Assembly (NCBI RefSeq): GCF_963675165.1
Contig: NC_087388.1
Span: 3,663,047-3,727,046 of the forward strand
Reading direction: 5' to 3'
Source: Halichondria panicea
Lineage: Eukaryota; Porifera; Demospongiae; Suberitida; Halichondriidae
DNA: 64,000 nucleotides
Part shown: piece after piece, positions 1 to 12,300 of the stretch
Position numbering within the stretch: position 1 is the stretch's first letter
Layout: each line of letters opens with the position of its first letter
Notes under the pieces: generated by a model
Seen by the model: only the letters and a program-made list of their open reading frames with translations
What the model was told of the DNA's origin: nothing
The model's database searches: none
Made by a program: the position numbers and the translations under genes

Positions 1-51
1 GTTTCTGATTTTGCTTGTGATGTTAGTGACCATCTACTCGAACTCTTGTAG

Positions 52-151
52 AGTGGTCGGCACTGTTGTCAACAGCCCAGAGTTTGCTAAAGCATTCAAC
101 TGTCCAACAGGATCAAATATGAATCCTGAGCATAAATGTGTCTTGTGGTGA
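52..151 (+). CDS. M13 metallopeptidase (neprilysin/ECE-like), C-terminal exon, partial
   Basis: This is the last coding exon of a zinc metallopeptidase of the neprilysin / endothelin-converting-enzyme family, type II membrane ectoenzymes that cleave peptides. An acceptor AG lies at 50-51 and translation then reads [20 protein letters not shown], followed by [12 protein letters not shown] and a stop at 149-151. The NS-EF---F-C--G--MNP--KC--W pattern is the hallmark M13 C-terminus; its penultimate Cys forms a disulfide and the final Trp is nearly invariant in this family. The catalytic HExxH exons are upstream of the window. Family is confident; which member is not. Confidence 0.85.
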
Positions 152-330
152 TAACCTGCTTGGAAGATAAATTAACATTGCACAGCTGATTCTTACAATT
201 ATAGCTGCCAATTTATATGACTGTGCAAATTCCCCCATTCCTTATGATGCATTGAAGTGATTTCAAATCGTTCTCGATTATATGAATACCCTATATACGT
301 AGACTCATGCAGCTAGTCGAGGCTAGTTAC

Positions 331-848
331 GCCTCGGTGCGCATGAGCAAGCGAGGTGTACGGTAGTGTGTTTATGTGTCTGTCTGTGTGTAGACTAGCT
401 GCATGCTACAGCTGCTCAAGGATCAATGACGTTCAAGTAAGAGTTGCTATAGGCTTCTAGTCATGTTTTCTTGGAGGATTTTAATTTGTGAATTTGCAAA
501 ATAATGCAAACTTGGAATGCCATTGCAGCCGTTTCAGAAGAGTGCGTAGCAAAAATTGTCCACTGAGTGTTGCTTACTCTACTTAGTAGTTAGCTCTGCA
601 CTAGAATGTTAGCTATTGGTAGCTGCAAGAGTGAGAAGAGCGCTGCAATTAAGGCTCTGCTGATGCAGCCATTAATTTTAGACTTGAAGTTTTGCAATCG
701 ATCGTTTTAACAACAATCATGGTTGATCACATTACCCACTCGTTGAGTTTGCATGCAAAAATAATGTGTGTATAAAAGCTATTAGCTTTATGTTATGTAG
801 CTTTGGCACCTCCACCGAGGTATCAGCACGGTGCTTTCATTTTAATTG
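331..848 (+). repeat. Interspersed repeat R1, near full-length copy
   Basis: It begins with the sequence CCTCGGTGCGCATGAGCAAG and ends with a conserved GCAC/GTGC mini-hairpin followed by TTTCATT. A second long copy lies at 24045-24640 in the same orientation and fragments occur throughout the window. There is no ORF and there are no terminal inverted repeats. It is a non-coding repeat of about 520-600 bp; class uncertain (SINE or Helitron-like non-autonomous element). The short stretch 152-330 shows nothing else recognisable. Confidence 0.7.
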
Positions 849-904
849 GTACTACATCCATGAATTTGATGTCGATCCATCGTTAATAATTATAGGTATA
901 ATAA

Positions 905-950
905 TAATGCCTCGATGCACGCATGCGTAAGCGAAATATACGTAGTATGT
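905..950 (+). repeat. R1 5'-end fragment
   Basis: A short stretch with the R1 head signature (ATGCCTCGATGCACGCATGC, then AAGCGAAATATACG). It is truncated after about 45 bp. Nothing else is recognised between 850 and 1083. Confidence 0.5.
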
Positions 951-1083
951 CACATTGATGGCAAAATCCACTCCCCTGAAATTGGTCGTCCAAAAAATTT
1001 TAGTAGCACAAATTCTACTTAGCCATTAGAAATGTAGCGAGCCTTCCTTTAAGTCTCCTGTTGTACAGCATGCACGCAAACCA

Positions 1084-1683
1084 GGGGCGTAGCCAGGATT
1101 TGAGATAGGGGGGTGCTTATTACCAATGGGGGTGGGGCACTCCCCCAGAAAATTTTTGTTGTTACATGCTCTGAGATTGATTCTAACGCAATCTGGCTAA
1201 AGAAATGAGGGTACTGCTACTTTGAGGGTACTGGTGGTTAAGCCACATCTTCATTTGAAGATGTCCTATAAAATGCATTGTTTTGAGTTGTGACAATTAA
1301 ATCATGCAGCTGCTAACCAGGTTCTGCTTGTGAATTAGCAGGACAGGGTGGCAAGCCACTTGCAGTTGCAGTGCTGCTCTGTGAACTGGGCTCAACGGAA
1401 AAATACTCATGATGATGATGGTGATAGCTGCTGAACATTAACAGTCTGCAACTCTGTGGGGGACCTTGGTCTGCTCAGCACGTGGCTTTGCGCATGTGCA
1501 CTGACTGGAATGAATATTTGGAGGTGGAGCTAGATAGTTAGAGGTGGAGTTTTGAGTTGATAGAGCTCTAGTTACTCTCGATCTCATATCAGCTAGCTAG
1601 TTAGTAAAATGAACTTGTGGAGCAGAGTCTGAGGCCAGAGGGGGGTGCTGGAGCACCCTCTGCCCCCCTCTGGCTACGCCACT
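1084..1683. mobile_element. hAT-like non-autonomous element
   Basis: Inverted ends GGGGCGTAGCCAGG (left) and CTGGCTACGCCACT (right) enclose about 600 bp without a transposase ORF. The flanks GCAAACCA (1076-1083) and GCAAACAA (1684-1691) match at 7 of 8 positions, as expected for an aged 8-bp hAT target-site duplication. An internal CTCCCCCAGAAAATTTTT motif recurs in the elements at 46510 and 48900, tying them to one family. The minus-strand open frame 1597-1962 runs out of this element into the next and is probably not a gene. Confidence 0.6.
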
Positions 1684-1924
1684 GCAAACAAGCTCTACAG
1701 TAGGTGCATAGTTCAGCAATTCTTTGGCAGGCAATGAGTCTAGCTCATTCATCAACAAGATCACGATTTTCAGGTTTTTACAGAGTCGCCAGATTTCGGT
1801 ATCGGTAATTCGTGTTATTCTAGTGCCATCTGGTTTAAATCGCATGAAGCAATAGCTCAATACTGTCTCGTTCATTTTTTTATGTTTTTTCTTGTAAGTG
1901 AACATCTCCTTGACAATAACATCC

Positions 1925-2960
1925 CCTACAACCAGAGATAAAGTAAGGAAAGGGATTGGCAACGGTCGAAAAAATGTGACTATCCTTGATGCGCTACGTC
2001 ATCGACTTTTTTTCATCTTTTGTAGCCTCCATTTATAGCTAAAAGTAAAAAAACATGCCTAAGAATATCAAAATCAAGAATTTATGCAGCCTAGTTGATC
2101 AACAGAGACACAACAAAACAAGATATGTAGGTAAAACATCATAGGCTTACAGCAGTGCTTCTTAAAAGGGGCACAAACTAATATAACACTTTCTCGTCTT
2201 TTACAGCCTCCATTTTAGCATTTTTGGTAAAAAACATACAAAAGAGATTTAACCAAGGAAATGTATGCAGGCCAGTTCGTCAACATAGACACAAATAAGC
2301 AGGATCTGTAGGCAAAACATCATTTGGCTACGGCAGTGCTTCTTAAAAGGGGGCACAGACCAATAATAACTAGTTTTCAAGCTCTAGAGCACCACAGTCA
2401 ATTCTTCCACGCTTGGACTTCACTTTAAATAAAGCACAGGACACGTGTAGCCTTACTATGCACAATTCTAAAGTCTCATGAGACTAATAACTAACTAAAA
2501 GTACAGTAGAACCTCGATTATCCGGCCCTCGATTATCCGGAACCTCGATTATCCGGCTTGGCAGTTTTCTTTTTAATCAGATTACATAATTCAGAAAATG
2601 GGCGTGTCCCTCAAATGCGCATGCGCGTTTCAGCTGTTACCATGGAGACATGCCTGCTTTTCTTTTGCGCATGCGCAGACAACATGTGGCACTGCTGTTC
2701 ATCAATAAAGTGGGTGGATCAAGGCGTGGTTTATCTATTCGATTATCCGGCATATTCACTTATCCGGCCAGCTTCTGGAACCAAGGTGTCCGGATAATCG
2801 AGGTTCTACTGTAATATTACTTCGTTTCGCGGGCGTTGTGCCGGGAAATAATGCGCATCAAGGATGGTTGAGAGGAAGTCAATACGAAATCAATGTGAAA
2901 TGATCACGTGAGTTACTCCCGTTGCCAATCCCTGCTATTACTCTATCTCTGCTACAACGA
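1925..2960. mobile_element. About 1 kb inverted-repeat element with internal tandem repeat and nested MITE
   Basis: The left segment near 1925-1990 (CAGAGATAAAGTAAGGAAAG, GGATTGGCAACGG, then ATCCTTGATGCGC) recurs in inverted orientation near 2850-2955. Inside are two direct copies of about 175 bp (roughly 2000-2175 and 2190-2365). Each carries CAGCCTCCATTT or a close variant, a GTAGGTAAAACATCAT-like stretch and CAGTGCTTCTTAAAAGG. A pogo-like MITE is inserted at 2504-2811. No ORF resembling a transposase is seen. Confidence 0.55.
2504..2811. mobile_element. pogo/Tigger-like MITE (TA-flanked)
   Basis: The terminal inverted repeat starts CAGTAGAACCTCGATTATCC; the right end is its reverse complement (GATAATCGAGGTTCTACTG). 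TA dinucleotides flank both ends (2502-2503 and 2812-2813), typical of Tc1/mariner/pogo insertion. The CGATTATCCGG unit occurs three times at the left end. It is 308 bp, non-coding. Right-end fragments of the family are seen at 8275-8312 and 48575-48655. Confidence 0.8.
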
Positions 2961-3109
2961 AGAGACAAGATTCTTTAAATAGAGAGCTGTGTACGTAGAG
3001 TAAGTCGCCGAACTCTGTCTGGCATCAAAGTGCGTCAGGTAAAATGGGCGTGTACTGCACGAACAAAACAAGATTGATTCAAGCTACTGGACACACTAAT
3101 AGATAGCCA

Positions 3110-3455
3110 TGTAATCACTATCCAGCAAAAAGTTGGATAGCCCAAGTCGCTTCCAGTCCGAACAGGATCACTTGAAAAAACGGCCGAATAATTCGATTTT
3201 CCAAAACTGTTTAAAAACACCAGCTCTGACTCTTCTGTAGAAGGTGCCCTGATTATAAAATTGCTCCACCCTGTACTGCACTCTGTCTAGATTTTACTCA
3301 GCTTGTGTCAGTTAGCTCTAGCTGTGTAGTTTGGCAAAAACAGGGATCGGTACGTTCTGCTAAAAATCGAATTATTCAGCCGTTTTTTTTAAGTGATCAC
3401 TGTTCGGACTGGAAGCGACATAGCCTATCCAAGTTTTCGCTGGTTAGTTGTTACA
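3110..3455. mobile_element. Foldback / MITE-like inverted repeat
   Basis: The left arm at 3113-3205 (CGCTTCCAGTCCGAACAG, then GATCACTTGAAAAAACGGCC, then GAATAATTCGATTTT) is repeated as its reverse complement at about 3363-3450. Arms are about 90 bp with roughly 90% identity and the spacer is about 150 bp. No ORF. The outer boundary is approximate. Confidence 0.65.
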
Positions 3456-3639
3456 TTTATTAACCAAATTTAATAAAGTGCTCTATATTAACCGGAAATG
3501 GGGCTTTTCTAGATTTGGCGGCTTTAAGCTCCACCCTCCCACCACTCCCAGCTTCCCAGTAGACCAGACCAGCGAACCGTCCTGGAGTTTGACCTCAGCA
3601 CACAAGTCCTGATAAAAGAGTAAAAAAACTTTCGATAAT

Positions 3640-5215
3640 GCACTTTCAATGAAACCTGGTTGCCTGTGGGAGGTTACCGGTAAAAGGTTCAGCTACTGTA
3701 TAGCCTCCGTCGCAGGATCTTCGTTCTTTGTCACAGAGAAAGTAAGGGAAGAATTGGACGAACAAAGAAAGAAGGAAGGAAGAGACATAGAAAAAGGAGA
3801 GCCTGCCTTGCTAGGCGAGAGTAAACCACAATATATATCTGTCCTCCCATACAGTACTTCTAGAGAACCTTTTCTTTTACACGAGTGGGTTTCCACGGCG
3901 TACGCCAAAATTGTACAACTTGTGAAATTGCCAAAAAGATTGGCCTTGGGACGAAAGAAGAAATTGAGAACCATCTCAAAAAGAAGCACAAAATTGATGA
4001 CGCTCTTGCAGCACAGCTAAAACCGTTGGCCTGGACGTTGACGTGAAATTCAACTGCAAGATACCCCTGTTAAAGACACTTTCAGCCCTGGACTCAAAAA
4101 CCACACAGAGGCCAGATGTTATAGAGCTGAGAAAATGAAGTTCTGTCTATCTGCGGAAGTAAAATAAGGCTCCAAATTCGAAGAAATGATGCACAATTAA
4201 GGCCGCCTTAGGGTATAAGGCTGCTCCGCTACTCGGATAGGAGTATATCTAGGTTAACAACATTTGCGCTACCTAATGGTAAATTTAAAGACTGCATTGT
4301 AGATAGAGGTTAAATTTGATTCGTTTCGTTTTACTTTGAAAGTGACTGTGTATCGAGAAATCAAGGATGGACTCAAGAGAATTACTGACGTTATGACAAC
4401 CCAAAAGTCCCTTCAATGTATTTCACCAAGTTTGTTTGACAAATTATTTAAATGATGATGAGTTGAAGAAAATGGTACAGTGCACGGAGAACAAATCCCA
4501 TCTAAGACACATATAATTGCCAAGACAGATACCAAAATATTTAAATTCGTATACGAAGTCAAGGAAATAATAGCCATCAATCATTTGCTCCTCTCCACCT
4601 TATCTCTGAAAAATCAGAATCTCTAGCACTTGAACAAGTCTCGAATACCCAATTCATTCTACTAGAACCGTTAACTGTAGAAGAGTTCGTGAGATATTCC
4701 TATGACAAGGTTCTTCACAACTGTATGACAGTTCAAGAGGCAAAAACTTGTCTGAAGGACTTTGTCGTTAATATTAAGAAAGCACTGCACAAAGCTGGCT
4801 TTGCTCACAATGACTTAAGGCTATATAGAAAACATATTATGTTTTCAAAAGCAATGAAGCAGTTCTCATTGACCTGGACAGGTCTAGTCATGCTGTACTA
4901 CGGATTTTGTGTGGAAGAGGAAGACGGTGTAAAAGAGGAAGACGGTGTGAAAAAGGACGATGGTAGCTGTATATATAATTATAAACATTTCAGACCTTTC
5001 AGACGGAAATCAGACCGACAACGTCCAGTTGGGGTGGTTGATAATGTGGGTACTCGATGAGAGAGGCGGTGGAATACAAAGCCGAGCCATTTTAAGAAAG
5101 ACGGTTTTATTTCTTCTCTTATTGAAGGGTGTTTCGAAACCCAGTTGTTAAACAAGTCGATTATCTCTAAGCATACTGAGTCCTCTGCAGTATGTCCTAA
5201 AATCCCGTAACTAAA
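3640..5215 (+). pseudogene. Decayed coding relic, possible kinase-fold protein
   Basis: Several open stretches on the plus strand jump frame, as in a dead gene. Segment 3649-4020 translates to a charged protein and then shifts (a second frame reads KEEIENHLKKKHKIDDALAA near 3957-4010). Near 4745-4900 one frame gives LHKAGFAHNDLRLYRKHIMF; after a frame change the DNA reads EAVLIDLDRSSHAVL. An HNDLR-type loop followed by IDLDRS resembles the catalytic loop and metal-binding aspartate of kinase-fold families. The family name is not recognised and the kinase-fold reading is inference. No intact frame spans the region. Confidence 0.45.
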
Positions 5216-5384
5216 CATTATAAACACAGTTATAATTATGGCATAATTATATACAACAAAAATTAGTGGTCCGGGTCAGAATGGCCACGTGATCTAGCAA
5301 AACATAGTATGTTTTGCTTAAGTGACTTTTGTGGTGTATTTTGACTCTGTTTGTGCATGGTTTAGATGATATTCATCAATTTTT

Positions 5385-5702
5385 TTCACAGTCGATTTCA
5401 TTTCCCACTGTTTGAGTTTCCCAGTGATTCTGGATTCTGCCTGCATGCAAGAATTATCATGAGAAATTATAACTAATTAATACCTTAAGGTGACGTATTC
5501 ACTCACTGTTTAGCTCATTTTGCTGCTCAAATTAATTGTGAAATTCATTGCATTTTCCAATTATCTGCGAGTACATATTTTTGCAATTTTACTCTCATTC
5601 CATAAATTAATACTCGCGAAACTTATGTCACTCTAGTAGCTTTATGTTGTGTAGCTACCACCGAGGCATCAGCACCCACGGTGCTTTCATTTTTATCGGT
5701 TC
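5385..5702 (+). repeat. R1 fragments flanking other sequence
   Basis: Stretch 5388-5450 (TTGAGTTTCCCAGTGATTCT) and 5640-5702 (CCACCGAGGCATCAGCACCC, then ACGGTGCTTTCATTTTT) match the 3' half of R1 at 24470-24640. About 190 unrelated bases separate them. The rest of 5216-6360 shows AT-rich sequence with no supported gene. Confidence 0.55.
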
Positions 5703-6364
5703 TCTTGCAACTGTGTCATCATACCACGTACGTATATAGTACTGTTTTCAGTACCCAGTTGCACTATGCAATCTTGTCAGAGGCAGTTCTCCTGAACTTG
5801 TCAAAATGACAGTGGACAATGCACACCAAACTTGTGGTTAGAATAAACACCTCATTGTGACATGCTGCTGGTAGAATAACCCCCCTTGCTGATCTCTCAT
5901 AATCTACCACAGTATTTCCTACCAATGGCAGCAGAGCCAGAATTTTGGCATGACAGGTATATTTGTGTACCAGTGTGCTACAAACCAGCACTGTCTCATG
6001 CATGAGAGCTGCTGCTGAGCAGTACCATTAATCCCGGCATACTTCTTAGTAACAAGGTCAATCATAATTTCTCCATGCAAACAATTGTGCAGAAAGCTTC
6101 CACTACATTGCTGATCATTTTGTAATCACAGGCATGCTATAATTTTACAATAAATTATTGTGGGTGTGTGCAGAATGTTGTTTACTGCTATCTATGGTTA
6201 CCATAATAGTAAACATCAATCAAATGAATACATTAACATTTTGTACATTGGACATTGTGCAAATCAACATCTATCTAGAAAATAGAAAATAATAGCAGCA
6301 TAATCAAGTATACTACCTAAGGTTAAAAAAACGAAGGACCAATGTTAGTGATGAATAAATAGCA

Positions 6365-6880
6365 CTAATTTTGCTTACTAGTGTGACCAGTGTAGGCGTA
6401 CCAAATATAGGGAACAGCTACAGAAAAACCTAGCAAACTTGACAAAAGTGCTACACCTGAGCAAGCAATAAAGATGATTGCCAGAGGCATGCTTATGTTC
6501 GTGAAACAGCACTCATCATTACATGCTTCCACACACTCTTGTGTCAGTTCAATTTGATCACAGTCGCTGCAGAATGTTGTGAATGACAAAATGTATGGCA
6601 CCAGTAATGCAATGCTTGCAAGTAGCGTTACAACACTCATTATCATGAAGACAAATCCCAACGACTTTCTCATGTGTGATATACCGATCATTAGAATAGC
6701 AGTGAATGCGTCAAATAATGACAGAATTCCAATAACAAAACCCAGAATATAAGGTAAGGGACCACTGAACTCGACAGACAGCCATACGATAACAGAAGAC
6801 AGAAGAAACATTGCTGAGAGCAGAAATAGGATTGCAGTGATGCAGGCGAGACCCACGACAATCCCTGGTACTTTGGCCAT
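6365..6880 (-). CDS. Small four-pass membrane protein, single exon
   Basis: An uninterrupted 171-residue protein beginning MAKVPGIVVGLACITAILFL. Four hydrophobic segments are visible at about residues 8-33, 42-68, 73-97 and 130-155. The loop between segments 3 and 4 (about 101-128) is short and Cys-rich, with seven cysteines (CSDC, CVEAC, ECC and neighbours) and an NIS glycosylation sequon, so it is probably extracellular and disulfide-bonded. The layout resembles tetraspan families (MS4A-like, claudin-like, tetraspanin) but the tetraspanin CCG and the claudin W-GLW-C-C motifs are not apparent. No function is assigned. The hydrophobic organisation and codon-like composition make it a likely real gene. 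Confidence 0.65.
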   Translation of the reverse strand: MAKVPGIVVGLACITAILFLLSAMFLLSSVIVWLSVEFSGPLPYILGFVIGILSLFDAFTAILMIGISHMRKSLGFVFMIMSVVTLLASIALLVPYILSFTTFCSDCDQIELTQECVEACNDECCFTNISMPLAIIFIACSGVALLSSLLGFSVAVPYIWYAYTGHTSKQN

Positions 6881-6899
6881 CTTCTGTTTATAGTTGTCA

Positions 6900-9300
6900 C
6901 ATTCAGAGCCCTAGATCATGTCAATAGATGTAATGGGCAGAACTATAGTGCACATAAAAAGGGGTGGGGCTCATTAACAAGATGTACCGAATGACAGTGA
7001 CATCGACAGCGAACAATGGAGTCTACAGTAGACAGCAATATTTTAATACACTTACCTAGCTAACTGTAAAGTGGTCTGTATTTGTGGCGGTTCAATTCTT
7101 TAACACTGTACTGGCTCTACGGACAAACTGGGTTCCCACTCTGATCGTGATCGAGACACGCCCCTCTATCTCACACCAACTAGATGGGCGTGGCAGGATA
7201 ATCAGTCTGCATCAGTTGCTAATAGAGGGGTAGGGTCACATGAAGGAAGTGCATCAAACATGCACGGTGACCCTTACACCGGCACCGTGTAATACAGTAC
7301 AGAAGATAAACCTGCAAAGAAATTACTGCAGTCTCTTCATTACCTGGCGATTAAGCTGATTAATTGACTAGACACCCATGCATACGGAGTACGGACAAGT
7401 AAGTTAATTAATGGAAGTGACTTGTGTCATCACTATTTTACATTTTGTTTGTACAAAGTAACTTGGTTTGTACCGTCTTTCTACAAATGAAGTGCAAAAG
7501 CGCGTAAGATTAGTATTATAGCCTCTTAGAACGGGTGTCTATTACTTTACGAAGTAATAACACGCCAAACTGGAATTATATTCTGTTTACACATTACTGG
7601 TACATGGTGTAGGGTGTAGCATGATCGCTGGCTGTTTATCATTAAGTGGGTAGTGTTGAGGAAATGAGCTTCAAAGGGGGTGTCAGTACTCTCTACAAGC
7701 CATAACAGGTCTGTTCCCAAGTCCTTCAAATGCCATCTCTTCGATCACACAAGACAGATAAAGATACTTGTGTTCCACTTTCTAATACCTAAGCTGTGTC
7801 TTAGAGCACTTCAAACTAGATTACCATGTATAGTAAGAGCAGGAGAGGTACGCAAACTTTCTGGACTTCGGACAAATGGTGCTGCCACTACTTCACTGCA
7901 TTATGAGCTGGAAAATATGCTTTGTTCCATGCAGTTATAAACACACTTTAATTCTGTGAAACGTACAAGTTATAAAATTATTTCATATTGGAGATAGAGG
8001 TACACAAGCTTACAATTTGGTGTTTTTTCACACAAATCAAGCTGAATAAAAGAAATCTCGGCACTAACATAGCAGCTGTAGCTATCAGTAGTGCTGGGTG
8101 CATGATGCCTGATTGCTATGAATTTCTCTTTTAGGCTCCCTACGAGAAAACTAAGCAGATATAGGGATCATTGTGTCCTTGAGCGCAACTCACCTCCAAC
8201 CAGAGGGTGTGACGTCACACACTGCATTTACCTAGCATCACGTGGGGCGTTGCCTATCCCTTTCTTTCGTTTATCTATGCTGGAACCAAGGTGCCCGAGG
8301 TTCTACTGTACATGGAGCATGATTCCAATGATGTAGCACATCACGAATTTTTTTGCCCGTTGCCAATTCGTCTTTCCTTTATCTATGGTTAGAGTCACTT
8401 TTGTACGTGCAATAATTGCTGGCTTGCTAGTCTAAGCCCCTGCTGGACATATAGACGCCTGGTTTTATAACCAGCGGCTCAGGGCATCTAAACTAATTAT
8501 AGTACCTCGGTAAACCTCTCTATTCCAGTTCGTTTCATAGCTAACATAAAGCGAGATGATAATTAAACCAAACACTTAACAGTTTCCGAACAGATTTATG
8601 TCACAATTCCTCGAATCCTCTCTCTTTAAAATTGACACATCACTACATGCAATGCATGATCGTAATCTACAACAAGTTGACCATCTTTAGTTTTGAGGTT
8701 AGACTGCATGCATGCAAGCCATTAGATATTAATTTTATAGGTACAATGTAGTCTCGCAAGCCAGCCGTTACGTCTAAGTGGCTGTTTGGTTAGTGGTTAG
8801 AGGACGGATGTGTAAAACCACATAGCGCGAAATTTTCGAGGCACTTATATTTCGTGGAATGGCCTCTAAAAGCATTTTGTTGCACAGTGCTCATGAAATG
8901 ACTGCTTACCGGAAGCCATAGGTACTACAGGAAGTGATGTGAATATAGATTCCAGTACTTAGCTTCGAATCTATGTCGCCCTCCAGCATCCTGCTCTGAC
9001 AAGAGAATGTTCCACACTCTGTTTGCCTTATGATATCTGCATGTGCCTCCACTGAGGCATCAGCACTCGCGGTGATTTCATTATCTTACTTCGCCGAATA
9101 CCCCTGCATCCTGGGAATGATTGCCCTCTGTGTGACCTAGCATAAGTGCATAGCATGGGAGCGGGGCTAGGTTATTGTGTGGTAATTCTTCCTGTGTCAT
9201 TACTGATTGACCAGCTCAGAGTGTTGGATTACGTTTATTGGTAGCTAGTATATAATTCGTACAGTCTCTGTACATTGATAACTGTTTACTGATTTTCTAG
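6900..9300. other. Intergenic, repeat fragments only
   Basis: About 2.4 kb without a supported gene. It holds a degraded pogo-family right end (8275-8312, GAGGTTCTACTGTAC), a GTTGCCAATTCGTCTTTCC stretch near 8350 shared with the element at 1925-2960, and an R1 3' fragment at 9045-9085 (CACTGAGGCATCAGCACTCG). Short open frames here have no recognisable features. Confidence 0.5.
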
Positions 9301-9301
9301 G

Positions 9302-12300
9302 ATGAGTACCGGTGATACTGAACTCTATACTGCCTGTGAACTTGGGGAACTAATGAAAGTGAAAAATCTACTGGCTGAGGGTTCAAACCCTTGTAAGAAA
9401 CATGGTTGGAGAAAATGGACTCCATTACATGTTGCTTGTGATGCTGGCCATTTGGAATGTATGCAGCATCTTCTTACTCTCGACGGTATAAAGTTATCAC
9501 TTGTCGATAGTAATCAATGTACTTCTTTGCATCTTGCATGCATTAAGGGCTATAATGACATTGTGGAATACATAGTGAATGCAGTCGATGATTGTGATTT
9601 CGTAAATTCATATGGAGAGACCCCTTTGCATTATGCTTGTGAATACGGCAATATAGAGTGTGTCAAAACTCTAGTTTTGAAAGGAAAAGTTGACGTAAAC
9701 AAAGTTAGTCACAGAGGACACACATCTTTGTACCTTGCATGCCTTAGAGGACGACCAGAAATAGTGAAGTTTCTTGTCAACCTTCTAAATTGTGATCCAC
9801 TTGTTAGAAGTAAGAAAAATGGAAATGCCGCAATTCATGCTGCATGTAGCAAAGGCCATTTGGACTGCCTTGGCTATCTTGTTGATGTGCGAAATGTGGA
9901 TGTTGATGTACTTAATGATAATGGCACTTCACCATTACACTTTGCTTGCGAAAAAGGGCATATCAATACAATCCATCACTTGCTACGGTCAAATTGTAAT
10001 CCATGTTTTGCGGATTATAATAAAGATACTGCTGTGCATATTGTAAGCCGTAATGGACATACCCAATGCTTAAAATTGTTGTTTGAATGTGGTCGAATAG
10101 ACATAAACGCTTTGAATGTACGAAAGCGAACTCCTCTTCATCTGGCCTGTTTTAATGGACGTTACAGTTCCATTGCCTTTCTATTGACTAAAGCCAACTG
10201 TAACCCAAACATTCAAGATGAAAATGGTAACAGTCCCCTTCATTTATGCATTCCCAACATACATCAAGCTGATTTGTATTCCGGGTGCTTTCAAGAACTC
10301 ATTTCGTATGAAAAGGTAAAACCAAACCAAAGAAATCAGTTGCACCAAACACCGTTGCATTTGGCATGTATAAATGGGCTACATCATTTTGTGCGTTTTT
10401 TGGCTGTGAGGCTTGACAGTAGTACATCGATTTCCAAAGATGTCTTTGGCAACACTCCTATTCACTATTCAACTCAAAATGGTCATTTGGAGTGCCTTAA
10501 AGTTCTTGTACCGAATTTGAAAGACAACAGTGTATTTACAATAGAAAACAATGATAATCAGACTATACTCCACTTAGCGTGCATTAAAGGACACCTTTCA
10601 GTATTCAAGTACTTGCTGAGTATTGTCTTCGATAGACAATTATCGCGATTCAACAGGTCAACAAAGTTGCCTGTAGATATAAACGACATTGATAGGAGGG
10701 GTCGTACACTACTTCATCATGCCTCTGTTCAAGGGCATGCACTAATTGCTCAGCACCTATTATTAAACATGAGATGCCATGCACTAGTGAAAGATATTGA
10801 TGGATTTACACCATTACAACTTGCGTGCATAAAAGGGCAAACGAAATGCTTGCAAGTATTGTTAGACTATTTCGAGAATTCTCATTGTGATGGAACACCG
10901 CCGTGTGAAAGTACGAAACAAAATTTCCCCTTATGGTGTTTAACTGAAAATCCAGAATCAAGCCCACTTTCGCTGGCTTGCACACATGGACATCTTGCTT
11001 GTGTTGAGGTACTTGTTGACAGGTTGCCAAGTTTAGATACAGTTGACGTAAATTTGCTACTGATGTTGTCTTGTACGAGTGGCCACCTATCAATAATGGC
11101 GTACATTTTTTCCAAATTCCACACTACTAGTTTAATAATGGGTAAAAATGGAGATACTCTTCTTCATATTGCCTGTTCTAACGGACATATTGATTGTGTC
11201 AAGTACTTAATTGAAGAACATAAAGTTAGCCCTTGCTTGACTAATGACAACCAGCAGGCAGTGATACATCTCGCTTGTATGAGAGGTGATATCAGCATTG
11301 TTGAATATTTGCTCGGCAATAAGTTTTGTGATCCCAATGCCAAGGATATCAATGGCCTCACCCCTATGGCATATGCTCCCAATGACAAAAAATTGTTTCG
11401 TTTGTTGATTACAAACGGTGCAATCCCAGAAAATGTATACCAACTAAAATCTAAGGTAACCAAACATCCACTTCAGACCCGCTCAACTGTGCTTGTCATT
11501 GGGGAGCACTCCGCTGGTAAGACAACCCTTGTCGAGGCATTGAAAACCAAAAGAAATATAAGATCGAGAATTCTAAATACTTTACCTGTGATTGACTCAG
11601 TTTCTCTCAATACTATTGGCATTTGTCCTCATGAGTTCGATAGTAAAAAGTATGGCAAGGTAACTTTCTATGATTTTGCTGGTCACAAAGAATTTCATAG
11701 CAGCCATTCTGTTGTTATTTCCGAAGCTCAGAACATTCATGCTGTAATCATTGTGATAGACATATGCAAACCCAGTATTTGTTGCTCTACCGCTTATTGG
11801 CTTGCCTTGCTTGCTAATGGTTTTAAAGAACAAATATCAGAGGTGCCAGTTATAGTTGTTGGAAGCCATGCTGATGAAAGTGAAGATCCTGAAGCTACTG
11901 CATGTGAGAAACAAATACGAGAGGTATTCACACGTCAGGCTTTCCAGGATCTCAAATGTTTTGACTTTATTCCAATGAACTGTAGGCTTGCTGGTTCTCT
12001 TGCTTACAGACGACTTTCTCTGTCTTTGCAGCAGTTGTGCCATCCAGCTCAAACTGCTGGTGTTAACTTCACTGCACATTGCTTCTTTGTGTTCTTATTG
12101 GATAATTTTCGAGAGAATAAAGTCATTTCCCTCGAAGACATTCAACTGAAAATCGAAGAAATAATGCAAGACTCAGATGATGATTTAGCAATTTTTTTAC
12201 CAATTTCAAAGAAACCCCTCCAACAACTATGCACACTTCTTGAGAAAGACGGGCACATTTTCTTTCTACAAACACACTCTCAAGACTGGGTGGTCCTAGA

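Noticed and set aside
331-848. Possible tRNA-derived SINE head in R1
   Set aside because: I could not find convincing A-box and B-box promoter pairs or a cloverleaf, so no tRNA origin is claimed.
1597-1962. Minus-strand frame of 121 residues
   Set aside because: It crosses from the hAT-like element into the terminal repeat of the next element; no domain, and its start region recurs as repeat sequence elsewhere.
5764-6003. Minus-strand frame of 79 residues
   Set aside because: No recognisable motif, no splice-linked partner exons and no hydrophobic or charge pattern that would support a gene.
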